Shown: positions 16,834 through 25,358 of the stretch, piece after piece | How the letters are laid out: each line of letters begins with the position of its first letter | Position numbering within the stretch: position 1 is the stretch's first letter | Assembly (NCBI GenBank): GCA_021811085.1 | Contig: JAJZPQ010000033.1 | Span: forward strand, 1 to 42,996 | Direction: 5' to 3' | DNA: 42,996 bases | DNA from: Pseudomonadota bacterium | GTDB taxonomy: Bacteria > Pseudomonadota > Gammaproteobacteria > Burkholderiales > SG8-39 | Made by a program: the position numbers and the translations under genes | Notes under the pieces: generated by a model | What the model was told of the DNA's origin: nothing | The model's input: the letters and a program-made list of their open reading frames with translations, nothing else | Databases searched by the model: none

Positions 16834-16935
16834 CTTGAACCTTCGATGAACGGGAAAGCCCTTCAACGCGCGTAGCACGAACAGGATGCGAAACGCATCC
16901 GGCGGCTGGTCGATCTTGACCTCGAGCAGGCGCAT
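16816..16935 (-). pseudogene. Remnant resembling the C-terminus of a RelE/HigB (Gp49-like) toxin
   Basis: The minus-strand frame reads MRLLEVKIDQPPDAFRILFVLR...GFPVHRRFKKNPSK and stops at 16816. The pattern (a strand ending in LxExKID, then FRILF, then a basic FKKN end) resembles the C-terminal half of phage Gp49/HigB-like ribonuclease toxins (LxELRxD...YRIFY...GFxKK). The frame stays open upstream into the comM 3' end, but the toxin's N-terminal half is missing and no antitoxin is adjacent. It could be chance similarity. If real, it is another scrap at the island boundary. Confidence 0.3.
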
Positions 16936-16976
16936 CCGTACCGGAAACAGAGTAGGCCGATTCCGGTTGTTCTGGT

Positions 16977-18476
16977 TTAGGCGCGATCAAATCTCCGGTA
17001 CTGAATCGCTTCCGCGACATGGGCAGCGGAGACGTGCCCCGCACCCGCAAGATCCGCAATCGTGCGCGCGACCTTGAGAACGCGATGATAGGCGCGCGCC
17101 GAAAGGCTCAGCCGCGCAATCGCCTGTCTGAGCAAACCCTCGGCGGCGGTCTCCGGCCGGCACCAGCGCTCGACTTCTCGCGTGCCGAGACTGCTGTTGC
17201 TCTTGCCCTGGCGCTCGATCTGCACCCGGTGCGCCGCGGCGACGCGCGCGCGCACCGCGCCGCTGGCTTCGCCCGTGCTTTGGCGCAGCAGGTCTTCCTG
17301 CGGCACAGCCGGCACCTCGATGTGGATATCGATGCGGTCCAGCAGCGGCCCGGAGACGCGGCCGCGATAGCGTGCAACCTGATCCGGCGTGCAGCGGCAG
17401 CGGCCGCTGAAATGTCCCAGGTAGCCGCAGGGGCAGGGGTTCATCGCCGCGACCAGCTGAAAGCAGGCGGGGAATTCCGCCTGGCGCGCGGCGCGCGAAA
17501 TCGCAACGCGTCCGGACTCCAGCGGGCCGCGCAGCGTTTCCAGCACCCTGCGCTCGAATTCGGGCAGCTCGTCCAGAAACAGCACGCCGCGATGGGCAAG
17601 TGAAATCTCGCCCGGGCGTGGGTCGCTGCCGCCGCCGACCAGAGCGACGCTGGAGGCCGAGTGGTGCGGCGCGCGAAACGGCCGGCGCCGGAACTGCTCC
17701 AGGCGAAACCCGCCCGAACCCAGCGATTGCAGTGCCGCCGACTCCAAGGCCTCGGCATCGCTCATCGGCGGCAGCAGGCCGGGAAAGCGTGCCGCGAGCA
17801 TGGACTTGCCGCTGCCGGGCGGACCCGTCATGAGCAGGCTATGCCCGCCGGCGGCCGCGATTTCCAGTGCGCGTTTGGCCTGCGCCTGGCCTTTGACATC
17901 GGCGAGGTCGGGGTAATCGGGCTGCGCTGCGGCAGCAGGCTGCGCCGCGTAAGGCCTCAGGCTCTCCCTGCGCGCGAGGTGCGCGCAGACCTCAAGCAGG
18001 GTCTGCGCCGGCAGAATGCGCGCTTCGCGCACCAGGCTCGCCTCCGCGGCGCTCGCGCGCGGCAGGACGAACGCGCGTCCGCAGCGCAGGGCGGTATAAG
18101 TCATGGCCAGCGCACCGCGGATCGGGCGCAGATCGCCGGTGAGGGAAAGCTCGCCGGCGAATTCGTATTCCTCCAGACGGTCTGCGGGGAGTTGTCCCGA
18201 GGCGGCAAGAATTCCCAGCGCGATCGGTAGGTCGAAGCGCCCGCTTTCCTTGGGCAGGTCGGCCGGGGCGAGGTTCACCGTGAGGCGGCGCGCAGGAAAT
18301 TCGAAACGCGCGTTGATCAGTGCCGCGCGCACCCGGTCGCGCGCCTCTTTCACTTCGGCCTCGGGCAATCCTACGATAGTGAAACTGGGCAAGCCGCCGG
18401 ACAGATGGACTTCAACCGTGACCTCGGGCGCATCCATGCCCGCAAGCGCACGGCTGTGGAGCACGGCGAGCGACAT
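16977..18476 (-). CDS. comM: ComM / YifB AAA+ helicase-like protein (natural transformation)
   Basis: ComM-family proteins are hexameric AAA+ motors that promote branch migration during natural transformation. The 499-residue length is typical. Seen: the N-terminal ChlI-like domain (VEVHLSGGLPSFTIVGLPEAEVKEARDRVRAAL), Walker A GPPGSGKS (about residues 217-224), Walker B VLFLDELPEF, the Cys-rich AAMNPCPCGYLGHFSGRCRCTP and the C-terminal helical lid ending IQYRRFDRA. All motifs are intact, so this copy should work. It follows ubiK with a 5-base gap, the usual order in betaproteobacteria. A divergent copy of its last ~150 codons lies at 697-1158 beyond the amide genes. Confidence 0.93.
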   Translation of the reverse strand: MSLAVLHSRALAGMDAPEVTVEVHLSGGLPSFTIVGLPEAEVKEARDRVRAALINARFEFPARRLTVNLAPADLPKESGRFDLPIALGILAASGQLPADRLEEYEFAGELSLTGDLRPIRGALAMTYTALRCGRAFVLPRASAAEASLVREARILPAQTLLEVCAHLARRESLRPYAAQPAAAAQPDYPDLADVKGQAQAKRALEIAAAGGHSLLMTGPPGSGKSMLAARFPGLLPPMSDAEALESAALQSLGSGGFRLEQFRRRPFRAPHHSASSVALVGGGSDPRPGEISLAHRGVLFLDELPEFERRVLETLRGPLESGRVAISRAARQAEFPACFQLVAAMNPCPCGYLGHFSGRCRCTPDQVARYRGRVSGPLLDRIDIHIEVPAVPQEDLLRQSTGEASGAVRARVAAAHRVQIERQGKSNSSLGTREVERWCRPETAAEGLLRQAIARLSLSARAYHRVLKVARTIADLAGAGHVSAAHVAEAIQYRRFDRA

Positions 18477-18481
18477 GCCGA

Positions 18482-18730
18482 TCAGCTGTTCGGTTTGGCG
18501 ACCCTGGCTTCAAGCTCGGCGACGCGCGACTCGAGCGCGCTCAGTTGTTCGCGCGAGCGCGCAAGCAGCCTCGCCTGGACATCGAATTCCTCGCGTGTAA
18601 CCAAGTCCAGCCTTCCGAAAAAACTGGTCAGCAGCGCGCGCAGGTTTTTCTCGATGTCTTTCGCCGGACTTTGCGCGAGCAGCGCGCTGACCTTGCCGCT
18701 CAATTCTTCAAACAAGCGGTTTTGCTGCAT
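18482..18730 (-). CDS. ubiK: Ubiquinone biosynthesis accessory factor UbiK
   Basis: A small (82 aa) membrane-fusogenic BMFP-domain protein that supports the aerobic ubiquinone biosynthesis complex. The sequence is almost entirely helical with a C-terminal coiled coil (REEFDVQARLLARSREQLSALESRVAELEARV). The start at 18730 is preferred over the in-frame ATG at 18736: AAGGAG abuts the upstream ATG directly but stands 6 bases from the second. It lies directly upstream of comM on the same strand and diverges from torF. Confidence 0.85.
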   Translation of the reverse strand: MQQNRLFEELSGKVSALLAQSPAKDIEKNLRALLTSFFGRLDLVTREEFDVQARLLARSREQLSALESRVAELEARVAKPNS

Positions 18731-18837
18731 GAACATCTCCTTTTCACGGTCATTGTTTCGAGTCTATCACGATGACTACAACGCGCCGGAAAGCGAATCA
18801 GCTGATCGCCCGCTAGCGGTGCAAGCTGAAAGAACGA

Positions 18838-18854
18838 CGCACCAGGATGATGCG
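18838..18854 (+). promoter_or_regulatory. Probable NtrC binding site
   Basis: CGCACC-N5-GATGCG matches the NtrC consensus TGCACC-N5-GGTGCA at 9 of 12 bases, including all of the inner GCACC half. It lies about 75 bases upstream of the sigma-54 promoter, a normal enhancer distance. A further GGTGCA half-site lies at 18818-18823. Confidence 0.55.
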
Positions 18855-18915
18855 CCCGTCAAATTCTCTGACCAGGTATGCAATTTAACTAATTGAATTA
18901 AAGGAATTAAAAAAG

Positions 18916-18932
18916 CTGGCACAGGGTGTGCT
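18916..18932 (+). promoter_or_regulatory. Sigma-54 promoter of torF-glnK-amtB
   Basis: TGGCACA-N4-GTGCT gives the -24/-12 pair GG (18918-18919) and GC (18930-18931) with the required 10-base spacing. Predicted start is near 18943, about 38 bases before torF. Together with the upstream NtrC-like site it indicates induction under nitrogen limitation. Confidence 0.75.
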
Positions 18933-18980
18933 AACCGGTTAGGCGTCGGGCTTTTTTTAACTTTGATAAGGGTTTTTTCC

Positions 18981-19883
18981 ATGCGCAAACTATTACTTGC
19001 CTCAGCGGTGTCAGCCGTATTTTCCCTGCCGGTGACCGTGTTAGCTCAAACAACGCCGGTAGCCGCGCCGGCCTCGCCACACACGTTTACAGGAAACGTC
19101 GGCTTCGTCAGTCAGTACATTTTCCGCGGTCTTTCCCAGACCAATGGCGGTCCCGCGATCCAGGGGGGCTTGGATTATTCTCATGCGAGCGGCTTCTACG
19201 CCGGCACCTGGCTATCCAACATTTCCTGGTTCACGGATCAGAACGCCAACACGAAATCCGCGCCGATTTCACTAGCCTCGCCCGGCGCCACAGGCGCCCC
19301 CTACACGCCAAATAATAGCAACGCAGCCAGCCTCGAGTGGGACTTCTACGGTGGCTTTAAGAACAGTTTCGCCGGCGGCGATTGGAACTATGACGTCGGT
19401 GTCCTTCAGTATTACTACCCCGGCAAATACGATAACGTCGGCGCCTACCGCAAACCCGACACGACCGAGATCTACGGCCTGATCGGCTATAAATGGGTGT
19501 CCTTGAAGTACTCCAAGGCGATCAGCACTAACACCTTCGGCGTCAACGAATCCAAGGGAGCTAGTTATCTGGACCTTTCCGCGACGGTTCCTTTGGGCGA
19601 GAGCGGTTTCAACCTGCTGGCCCATGTCGGCAAATACGATTTTCCCGGCAACGCCAACGTTGGATACTGGGGAGCCTCTGGCTGCAACAACAATTGCTTC
19701 GACTATACCGACTACAAGCTGGGACTGACAAAAGACTACCTGGGTGCCACCTTCGGCCTCGCCTGGACGCATGCCAATACCAAGGATGCCGCTCCGGACG
19801 GCCAGACGACTGCGTACATGAACGCGTTCGGCAAGAATATCGGACGCGACCGCGTCGCCCTGTCCGTCATTAAAACATTCTGA
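18981..19883 (+). CDS. TorF-family putative outer-membrane porin
   Basis: A 300-residue outer-membrane beta-barrel protein of the TorF (Gcw_chp) family, commonly found before glnK-amtB in betaproteobacteria. The signal peptide spans residues 1-22 (ending VLA before QTT). The conserved N-terminal strand is FTGNVGFVSQYIFRGLSQTNGGPAIQGGLDYSH. Alternating aromatic/polar strands follow, with a terminal Phe (SVIKTF) as in barrel proteins. The start is preceded by AAGGG. Its location under a sigma-54 promoter with glnK and amtB suggests a role in nitrogen-compound entry, though function in the family is not established. Confidence 0.85.
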   Translation: MRKLLLASAVSAVFSLPVTVLAQTTPVAAPASPHTFTGNVGFVSQYIFRGLSQTNGGPAIQGGLDYSHASGFYAGTWLSNISWFTDQNANTKSAPISLASPGATGAPYTPNNSNAASLEWDFYGGFKNSFAGGDWNYDVGVLQYYYPGKYDNVGAYRKPDTTEIYGLIGYKWVSLKYSKAISTNTFGVNESKGASYLDLSATVPLGESGFNLLAHVGKYDFPGNANVGYWGASGCNNNCFDYTDYKLGLTKDYLGATFGLAWTHANTKDAAPDGQTTAYMNAFGKNIGRDRVALSVIKTF

Positions 19884-19890
19884 TCCATGA

Positions 19891-20241
<351 letters not shown>

Positions 20242-20249
20242 GGAGATGC

Positions 20250-21653
20250 ATGATGAAAAAACTAATCGCTCTACTCGCGTTGTTCGGCGCCTGCAGCTTT
20301 GCGGCTCCGGTCATCGCGCAGGACAAACCGGCGGCCCCGGCGGCTGCTGCAACCGCGGCGCCGGCTGCCGTAGCGCCGGCTGCTCCGGCCGCGGCACCTG
20401 CGCCTGCAGCGCCCACCACCCCCGAGCTCGTCGATAACGGGAAAATAAACTCGGGCGACACGGCGTGGATGCTCACCTCGACCGCGCTGGTGCTGCTGAT
20501 GACCATCCCCGGCCTGGCTCTGTTTTACGGCGGCATGGTGCGCAAAAAGAACGTGCTTGCCACGATCATGCAAAGCTTCGCCATCACCTGCCTGATGACT
20601 GTGATATGGGTGATCGCCGGCTACAGCCTCGCGTTCATGCCCGGATCGGAATACATCGGCGGCATGGGGCGCTTTTTCCTCTCCGGCATGACCTACATGA
20701 AGGAAGCCAACAAGGTCACGGTAAGCCACCTCGGCGTCACCATCCCCGAGTCGGTATACGTGATGTTCCAGATGACCTTTGCCATCATTACCCCGGCCCT
20801 GATCACCGGCGCCTTCGCCGATCGCATGAAATTCTCGGCCATGCTCTGGTTCATGGGCATATGGTCGCTGGTCGTCTATTCGCCGATCGCGCACATGATG
20901 TGGGAACCGACCGGCAAGTTCGCGGCCATGGGCATCCTCGACTTTGCCGGCGGCACGGTGGTGCATATCAATGCCGGTATCGCGGCGCTGGTGTGCGCCC
21001 TGGTGCTGGGCAAGCGCATCGGCTACGGCAAAGAGGCGATGGCACCGCATAACGTGGTGCTGACGGTGATCGGCGCCTCGCTGCTGTGGGTAGGCTGGTT
21101 CGGCTTCAACGCCGGTTCCGCCGTGGCCTCCGACGGCCGTGCCGGCATGGCCATGCTGGTCACGCAGTTCGCAACCGCGGCTGCGGCGATGGCGTGGATG
21201 TTCACCGAGTGGCTGACCAAGGGCAAGCCTTCGGTACTGGGCATCGCCTCGGGCGCCGTCGCGGGACTGGTGGCGATCACACCCGCCTCGGGCTTTGTCG
21301 GCCCGACCGGCGCCCTGATCATCGGCATCGCTGCGGGCGTGATCTGCTTCGTCGCTTCGACCTCGGTGAAAAAGGCGTTCGGCTACGACGACTCGCTCGA
21401 CGCGTTCGGCGTGCATTGTATCGGCGGGATTGTCGGCGCACTGCTTACCGGCGTGCTCAACGTCAAGGAAATCAGCGGCGTCGACGGCAGCCTGCTGACC
21501 CAGTTCTACGGCGTCGCGACCACCCTGCTCTACAGCGGCATCATGAGCTACATCATCCTCAAGGTGATCGACATGACGATCGGGCTGCGCGTCAGCGCGG
21601 ATGAGGAACGCGAAGGTCTGGACCTGGCCCTGCACGGCGAAAAAGTCGAGTAA
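20250..21653 (+). CDS. amtB: Ammonium transporter AmtB
   Basis: Trimeric inner-membrane ammonium channel (467 residues). A signal peptide (residues ~1-23) is followed by an Ala/Pro-rich linker (~25-55) and then eleven expected membrane segments starting at DTAWMLTSTALVLLMTIPGLALFYGG. The twin pore histidines appear in GGTVVHINAG and DAFGVHCIGG. The family signature is DFAGGTVVHINAGIAALV. ATG codons at 20250 and 20253 are both possible with the GGGAG site. It is coexpressed with glnK, whose product gates it. Confidence 0.92.
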   Translation: MMKKLIALLALFGACSFAAPVIAQDKPAAPAAAATAAPAAVAPAAPAAAPAPAAPTTPELVDNGKINSGDTAWMLTSTALVLLMTIPGLALFYGGMVRKKNVLATIMQSFAITCLMTVIWVIAGYSLAFMPGSEYIGGMGRFFLSGMTYMKEANKVTVSHLGVTIPESVYVMFQMTFAIITPALITGAFADRMKFSAMLWFMGIWSLVVYSPIAHMMWEPTGKFAAMGILDFAGGTVVHINAGIAALVCALVLGKRIGYGKEAMAPHNVVLTVIGASLLWVGWFGFNAGSAVASDGRAGMAMLVTQFATAAAAMAWMFTEWLTKGKPSVLGIASGAVAGLVAITPASGFVGPTGALIIGIAAGVICFVASTSVKKAFGYDDSLDAFGVHCIGGIVGALLTGVLNVKEISGVDGSLLTQFYGVATTLLYSGIMSYIILKVIDMTIGLRVSADEEREGLDLALHGEKVE

Positions 21654-21666
21654 GAGCAAGGCGACA

Positions 21667-21694
21667 CCGGGTGCAAGCGCGGCGTTTGCACCCG
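21667..21694 (+). other. Stem-loop between amtB and its terminator
   Basis: CGGGTGCAA pairs with TTGCACCCG around a G+C-rich loop. No T-run follows, so it is probably an mRNA-stabilising structure ahead of the terminator at 21721-21750. Confidence 0.45.
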
Positions 21695-21720
21695 ATGCGC
21701 AGCCCGCGAGGGCTGAGACC

Positions 21721-21750
21721 AAAACGGGCACCCGCGGGTGCCCGTTTTTT
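21721..21750. terminator. Bidirectional intrinsic terminator between amtB and the TetR gene
   Basis: A near-perfect inverted repeat, AAAACGGGCACCC then GGGTGCCCGTTTT, separated by GC and followed by further Ts (21745-21750). The A-run on the left lets it serve the convergent TetR-containing unit on the minus strand as well as amtB. Confidence 0.88.
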
Positions 21751-21782
21751 ATGCGGCGCGAACAGCGGCGCGCACCGCGCGC

Positions 21783-22481
21783 TTATGCGCGTGATGCGGG
21801 TTTGGCTGTACGCGTGAAATGGGCGGTGCGGCGCCGCATGGCAGCGAGCGCGGTACGCCCTTTCGCCGTGAGAAACGGCTCGACCAGGAGTCCGATGCCT
21901 TCGTCCACATACCGGCCCAGGCTGAATTTCGCGCGAAACGCCCAGTGTTTGAGTGCCCAGGCGTGGCAGAAATGTACGTACTGATACACCAGCAGATACT
22001 CGTTCACCGCTCGCATATGTCCTGCGGCAATGCAGTCGCGCAGGCACTGCTGCAGCAAGCGGTTGGTCCTGAGTTCTTCCTGCTTCACCAGGGCCCTGCG
22101 GTCGGCGCGCAGCGACTTGGTCGAGCGGTAGGCAAGTACGGTCGCATCGCGCAGGCCGTCGACGATGCTGCAATAGGCCCACAAGGCCATGCACAGGCGT
22201 TCGACCGGATGCTTGATGCCTTCGAGGCGCGGCGGGATTTCCTTTTCGTAGGTCTCGAGCACCAGCTTGAGCGAAAGCAGCAGGACGTCGTCCTTGTCGC
22301 CGAAATACTGGTAGATCAGGCCGGTGCTGACGCCGGCCTCGCGCGCGATCTGCGAGATGGTGGTGGTGTAATAGCCTTTGTCCGAAAACAGCTTCACCGC
22401 CGCGCGCAGGATCTGCCCGCGCCGTTCCTCCACCAGCTTGGCGTCTGTGACCACACTGGCGACATGTCCCGGTAATTTCAT
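21783..22481 (-). CDS. TetR/AcrR-family repressor of the catabolic cluster
   Basis: 232 residues. The N-terminal HTH (about 18-64) shows RRGQILRAAVKLFSDKGYYTTTISQIAREAGVSTGLIYQYFGDKDDVLL, the standard TetR DNA-binding layout. The rest is a helical ligand and dimer domain with several Cys and Trp residues. It is the third gene of the leftward unit SDR-hydratase-TetR. The perfect palindrome at 24265-24282 in the divergent intergenic region is its likely operator. Ligands of such regulators in CoA-linked pathways are often acyl- or aryl-CoA thioesters; that is inferred here. Confidence 0.85.
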   Translation of the reverse strand: MKLPGHVASVVTDAKLVEERRGQILRAAVKLFSDKGYYTTTISQIAREAGVSTGLIYQYFGDKDDVLLLSLKLVLETYEKEIPPRLEGIKHPVERLCMALWAYCSIVDGLRDATVLAYRSTKSLRADRRALVKQEELRTNRLLQQCLRDCIAAGHMRAVNEYLLVYQYVHFCHAWALKHWAFRAKFSLGRYVDEGIGLLVEPFLTAKGRTALAAMRRRTAHFTRTAKPASRA

Positions 22482-22533
22482 CGCGTACCCGCAGCAGAAC
22501 GCGCCGCCGCCGCGCCGCGCCTGCGATGGCGCA

Positions 22534-23352
22534 TCAATTGCCCTCGAACACGGGTTTTTGCTTGGCCACGAACGCGTTATAGGCGCGCGTGAAATCCTTG
22601 GTCTGCATGCAGATCGCCTGCGCCTCGGCCTCGGTCTCCAGCGCCTGCTCGATGGTCTGATTCCATTCCTGGTGCAGGCATTTCTTGGTCATCGCGTGCG
22701 CAAACATCGGGCCGTCGGCGATCTCTTTCGCCATCGCGTGCGCGCGCTCCTGCAGCTTGTCCTTGGGCACGAGCTCGTTGTAATAGCCCCAGTCATGCCC
22801 TTCCTGCGCCGACATCGCGCGTCCGGTGTAGAACAGTTCCGACGCGCGCCCCTGGCCGACGATGCGCGGCAGGATGGCACAGGCGCCCATGTCGCAGCCG
22901 GCCAGGCCGACGCGCACGAACAGGAACGCGGTCTTGCACTCCGGCGTGCCGTAACGCAGGTCGCTCGCCATGGAGATGATCGCCCCTGCTCCGGCGCAAA
23001 TGCCGTCGACCGCGGAAATGATCGGCTGCGGGCAGGTGCGCATCTCCTTCACCAGGTTTCCGGTCATGCGCGTGAACGCGATCAGCCCGGTCATGTCCAT
23101 TTTGGTCAGGGGGCCGATGATTTCATGCACGTCGCCGCCCGAGCAGAAATTGCCGCCCTCGCCGGTGAACACCACGGCGCGCACGTCTTCGGCGTACTGC
23201 AGCTTGTGGAACGTGTCGCGCAGCTCGGCGTAGCTCTCCAGCGTCAGCGGATTCTTGCGTTCGGGGCGATTCAGCGTGATCGTGCCGACGCGGTCCTTGA
23301 CTTCCCATTTGAAGTGCTGCGGGCGCCACTCGGCGGCTTTGAGTCTGTACAT
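22534..23352 (-). CDS. Enoyl-CoA hydratase/isomerase family protein
   Basis: Crotonase-fold enzyme (272 residues) acting on a CoA thioester. Seen: [25 protein letters not shown], the oxyanion-hole stretch [10 protein letters not shown], and [38 protein letters not shown], where the catalytic Glu positions of hydratases are replaced in part (VGLAGCD). The exact reaction (hydration, isomerisation or ring opening) is therefore open. The ATG at 23352 is chosen for its GGAGA site; a longer in-frame reading upstream runs through the SDR gene in another frame and is not real. It lies between the BadH-like SDR and the TetR gene. Confidence 0.85.
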   Translation of the reverse strand: MYRLKAAEWRPQHFKWEVKDRVGTITLNRPERKNPLTLESYAELRDTFHKLQYAEDVRAVVFTGEGGNFCSGGDVHEIIGPLTKMDMTGLIAFTRMTGNLVKEMRTCPQPIISAVDGICAGAGAIISMASDLRYGTPECKTAFLFVRVGLAGCDMGACAILPRIVGQGRASELFYTGRAMSAQEGHDWGYYNELVPKDKLQERAHAMAKEIADGPMFAHAMTKKCLHQEWNQTIEQALETEAEAQAICMQTKDFTRAYNAFVAKQKPVFEGN

Positions 23353-23390
23353 TTGATTCTCCGTATTGCTGTTTATGGAAGTGGGCTGCG

Positions 23391-24137
23391 TCAGCCGGCC
23401 AAGGTAAGGCCGCCGCTGACACTCAGGGTCTGACCGGTGATGAAGGCTGCGCGGCTGCTGGCGAAGAACAGCACCGCGTCGGCAACCTCCGACGGTTGCG
23501 CGAGGCGACCCATCGGCGTGACGCGCACGAACGCTTCGCGGTGCTTCTCCGGCACCACGGCGAGCAGCGGCGTGTCGGTCGGGCCGGGGCAGACGCAATT
23601 CACGTTGATGTTGAAGCGCGCCATTTCCCGCGCGAGCGATTTGGTGAATGCGATCGCGCCGCCTTTGGCGCCGGAATAGACCGACTCGCCCAGGCTGCCT
23701 ACCCGGCCGGCGTCGCTCGAAACGGTGATGATCTTGCCCGTCTTGCGCTCGATCATGTCGTCGAGGAACGCGCGCGTGACTGCGATCGGCCCGAACAGGT
23801 TCAGGTCGATCACCTTGCGCCAGAAGTCCGGTGTGTTCTTCACGAACGGCTCGATCTTGCCCCAGCCGGCGACATTGGCGACGATGTCCACGTGCTGGCG
23901 CCGCTCGTAGGCCGCGCGCTTGAATGCCTCGATCGACTCGAGATCGGTCACGTCGAGCCGCATGAAGTCGGCGCCCAGGCCTTTGGCGCGGATCGCCGCC
24001 GCGCTCTGCTCGCCCGCCTCCAGCGCGATGTCGCCGAGCAGCACGTGCGCCCCCGCCTGTGCCAGGGTTTCGGCGGTCGCCCGCCCGATTCCGGAAGCCG
24101 CTCCGGTGACCACCGCCGTCTTGCCGTCTAGTCGCAT
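23391..24137 (-). CDS. SDR dehydrogenase, BadH-like (hydroxyacyl-CoA dehydrogenase)
   Basis: Classical SDR of 248 residues: TGAASGIG (11-18), NVAGWG (88-93), catalytic Ser141 region with Tyr154-x3-Lys158. [36 protein letters not shown] and [17 protein letters not shown] closely follow BadH, the 2-hydroxycyclohexanecarboxyl-CoA dehydrogenase of anaerobic benzoate-type pathways. That suggests oxidation of a cyclic hydroxyacyl-CoA. The ATG at 24137 stands 6 bases after GGAG; the upstream TTG at 24143 touches the ribosome site and is rejected. It is the first gene of the leftward unit. Confidence 0.85.
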   Translation of the reverse strand: MRLDGKTAVVTGAASGIGRATAETLAQAGAHVLLGDIALEAGEQSAAAIRAKGLGADFMRLDVTDLESIEAFKRAAYERRQHVDIVANVAGWGKIEPFVKNTPDFWRKVIDLNLFGPIAVTRAFLDDMIERKTGKIITVSSDAGRVGSLGESVYSGAKGGAIAFTKSLAREMARFNINVNCVCPGPTDTPLLAVVPEKHREAFVRVTPMGRLAQPSEVADAVLFFASSRAAFITGQTLSVSGGLTLAG

Positions 24138-24230
24138 GTTCAACTCCGCAATGAGAAATCTGATTCACAATGAGGGGGAATCCCCCGCGCTCTCCCGGAT
24201 CGAGCCGCTGCCGCGCCGCGCCCAAGGCGC

Positions 24231-24259
24231 TTTTCAGGCGTCCCGCTATCGGCTACAAT
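24231..24259 (+). promoter_or_regulatory. Probable rightward promoter next to the palindrome
   Basis: TTTTCA (24231-24236), a 17-base spacer and TACAAT (24254-24259). The predicted start falls within the palindrome at 24265-24282, so a bound repressor would block it. Confidence 0.5.
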
Positions 24260-24264
24260 CGGAC

Positions 24265-24282
24265 TGAATGAATATTCATTCA
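24265..24282. promoter_or_regulatory. Perfect 18-bp palindrome, probable TetR operator
   Basis: TGAATGAATATTCATTCA is exactly self-complementary. It lies between the divergent SDR-hydratase-TetR and FAH-ligase-dioxygenase units and overlaps the start region of the rightward promoter. Size and form suit a TetR-family dimer. Confidence 0.75.
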
Positions 24283-24377
24283 ATTTGGCAAAAGTAACAC
24301 AGGTCATGGTGGAATGGCAAGAAACGCAGCGGCGCCGGGGCGCGGGGAGCGACGCCGGCAAGTGCGCGCGCGCTGAA

Positions 24378-24406
24378 TTGACACGCCAGACACAAATCAG
24401 CATAGT
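24378..24406 (+). promoter_or_regulatory. Second candidate promoter of the rightward unit
   Basis: TTGACA (24378-24383), a 17-base spacer and CATAGT (24401-24406). It would give a leader of about 225 bases before the FAH gene and lies clear of the palindrome. Confidence 0.55.
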
Positions 24407-24481
24407 GTGCCGAATCAACCGCCGGCCCGCGCGCGCGTCGAACGCCGCCGCGGCGCACGGTGTCCGGAGGAGATTTCGCAC

Positions 24482-24574
24482 ATGGCAACGGACGAGCCCC
24501 GGCAGAAGATCTGCCGGCCGAGGCGGGCGACCTCGCGCTTGGCGCTCATGCGCCGCCTGCGTCGCGGACTTTGA
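24482..24574 (+). CDS. Possible 30-aa Arg-rich leader ORF
   Basis: GGAGGAG precedes the ATG by 9 bases, an unusually strong ribosome site. The frame (MATDEPRQKICRPRRATSRLALMRRLRRGL) stops 63 bases before the FAH-hydrolase start. It could be a regulatory upstream ORF or a truncated gene start; no family is recognised. Confidence 0.25.
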   Translation: MATDEPRQKICRPRRATSRLALMRRLRRGL

Positions 24575-24637
24575 TTTGAGCTGGCCTCCCGGGGCAGCGC
24601 GCCGGAACGTTCCGGTTTTCTTGAAAGGGAGTCTGAA

Positions 24638-25342
24638 TTGAGTTACGTCGTAGAAATGTGGCAGCAGCCCTCGCTGCCGGTGGTGGGATCCAGGGACCGT
24701 TATCCGGTGCGGCGCATATTCTGCGTCGGCCGCAATTATGTCGAACACCAAAAGGAAATGGGCGGCGACGGCCGCGAGCAGCCGTTCTTTTTCTGCAAGG
24801 CGCCGCACGACTTGGTCGCGGTCGACGCCGGCGCGACCGGGAAAATCCACTACCCGCCGATGAGCAGCGACTACCATTGGGAAACCGAGATGGTCGCGCT
24901 GATCGGCAAGGGCGGCTACAAGATCGCCGCCGAGCGTGCCAACGACCACGTCTGGGGCTACGCGATCGGGTTGGACATGACTCGGCGCGACCTGCAGCAG
25001 CAGGGCAAAGACAAGGGCCGGCCGTGGAGCTTCGGCAAGGACTTCGATCAGTCCGCGCCCTGCGGACCGGTCACGCCGGCAAGCAAGCTGGGGCATCCGG
25101 CCAAGGCCAAACTCTGGCTCAAGGTGAACGGCGAATTCCGCCAGCAATCCGACATCGACCAGATGATCTGGAGCGTGCCCGAGCAGATCGCTTTCCTCAC
25201 GCAGTATTACACGCTGGAGGCTGGCGACGTCATTTTCACCGGCACCCCCGCAGGCGTGGGCGCCGCCAAGGCGGGTGACGAACTGGTGGCCGGTATCGAC
25301 GGCCTGGGCGAGCTGCGCGTGAGCATCCTCGCGCCGCTCTAG
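24638..25342 (+). CDS. Fumarylacetoacetate hydrolase family protein (fumarylpyruvate-hydrolase-like)
   Basis: Metal-dependent C-C hydrolase of 234 residues. The N-terminus PVRRIFCVGRNYVEHQKEMGG and PFFFCKAPHDLV, the metal-site region YHWETEMVALIGKGG (about residues 84-98), the GLDMTRRDLQ turn and the C-terminal AGDVIFTGTPAGVGAAKAGD all match FAH proteins close to fumarylpyruvate hydrolase. It would cleave a ring-fission product. TTG at 24638 is taken as start because GGGAG stands 6 bases before it; the first ATG (24656) has no site. It is first in the rightward unit. Confidence 0.85.
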   Translation: MSYVVEMWQQPSLPVVGSRDRYPVRRIFCVGRNYVEHQKEMGGDGREQPFFFCKAPHDLVAVDAGATGKIHYPPMSSDYHWETEMVALIGKGGYKIAAERANDHVWGYAIGLDMTRRDLQQQGKDKGRPWSFGKDFDQSAPCGPVTPASKLGHPAKAKLWLKVNGEFRQQSDIDQMIWSVPEQIAFLTQYYTLEAGDVIFTGTPAGVGAAKAGDELVAGIDGLGELRVSILAPL

Positions 25343-25358
25343 ACCGGACCGCCGGGGC

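Larger units (their letters stand above)
24283..24637. other. Long 5' region of the FAH-hydrolase gene
   Basis: This stretch of 355 bases has no convincing long gene. It holds a second promoter-like sequence and a possible 30-codon ORF, listed separately. A 118-codon frame starting TTG at 24285 is Arg/Ala-rich and looks like G+C-driven noise. Confidence 0.5.

Noticed and set aside
22534-24225. 563-codon frame that would fuse an N-terminal part to the enoyl-CoA hydratase
   Set aside because: The N-terminal half is the SDR gene read in a wrong frame; the hydratase has its own ATG and ribosome site at 23352.
24285-24641. 118-codon frame starting with TTG just after the palindrome
   Set aside because: Arg/Ala-rich, no domain, no ribosome site; it overlaps promoter elements and the start of the FAH gene.
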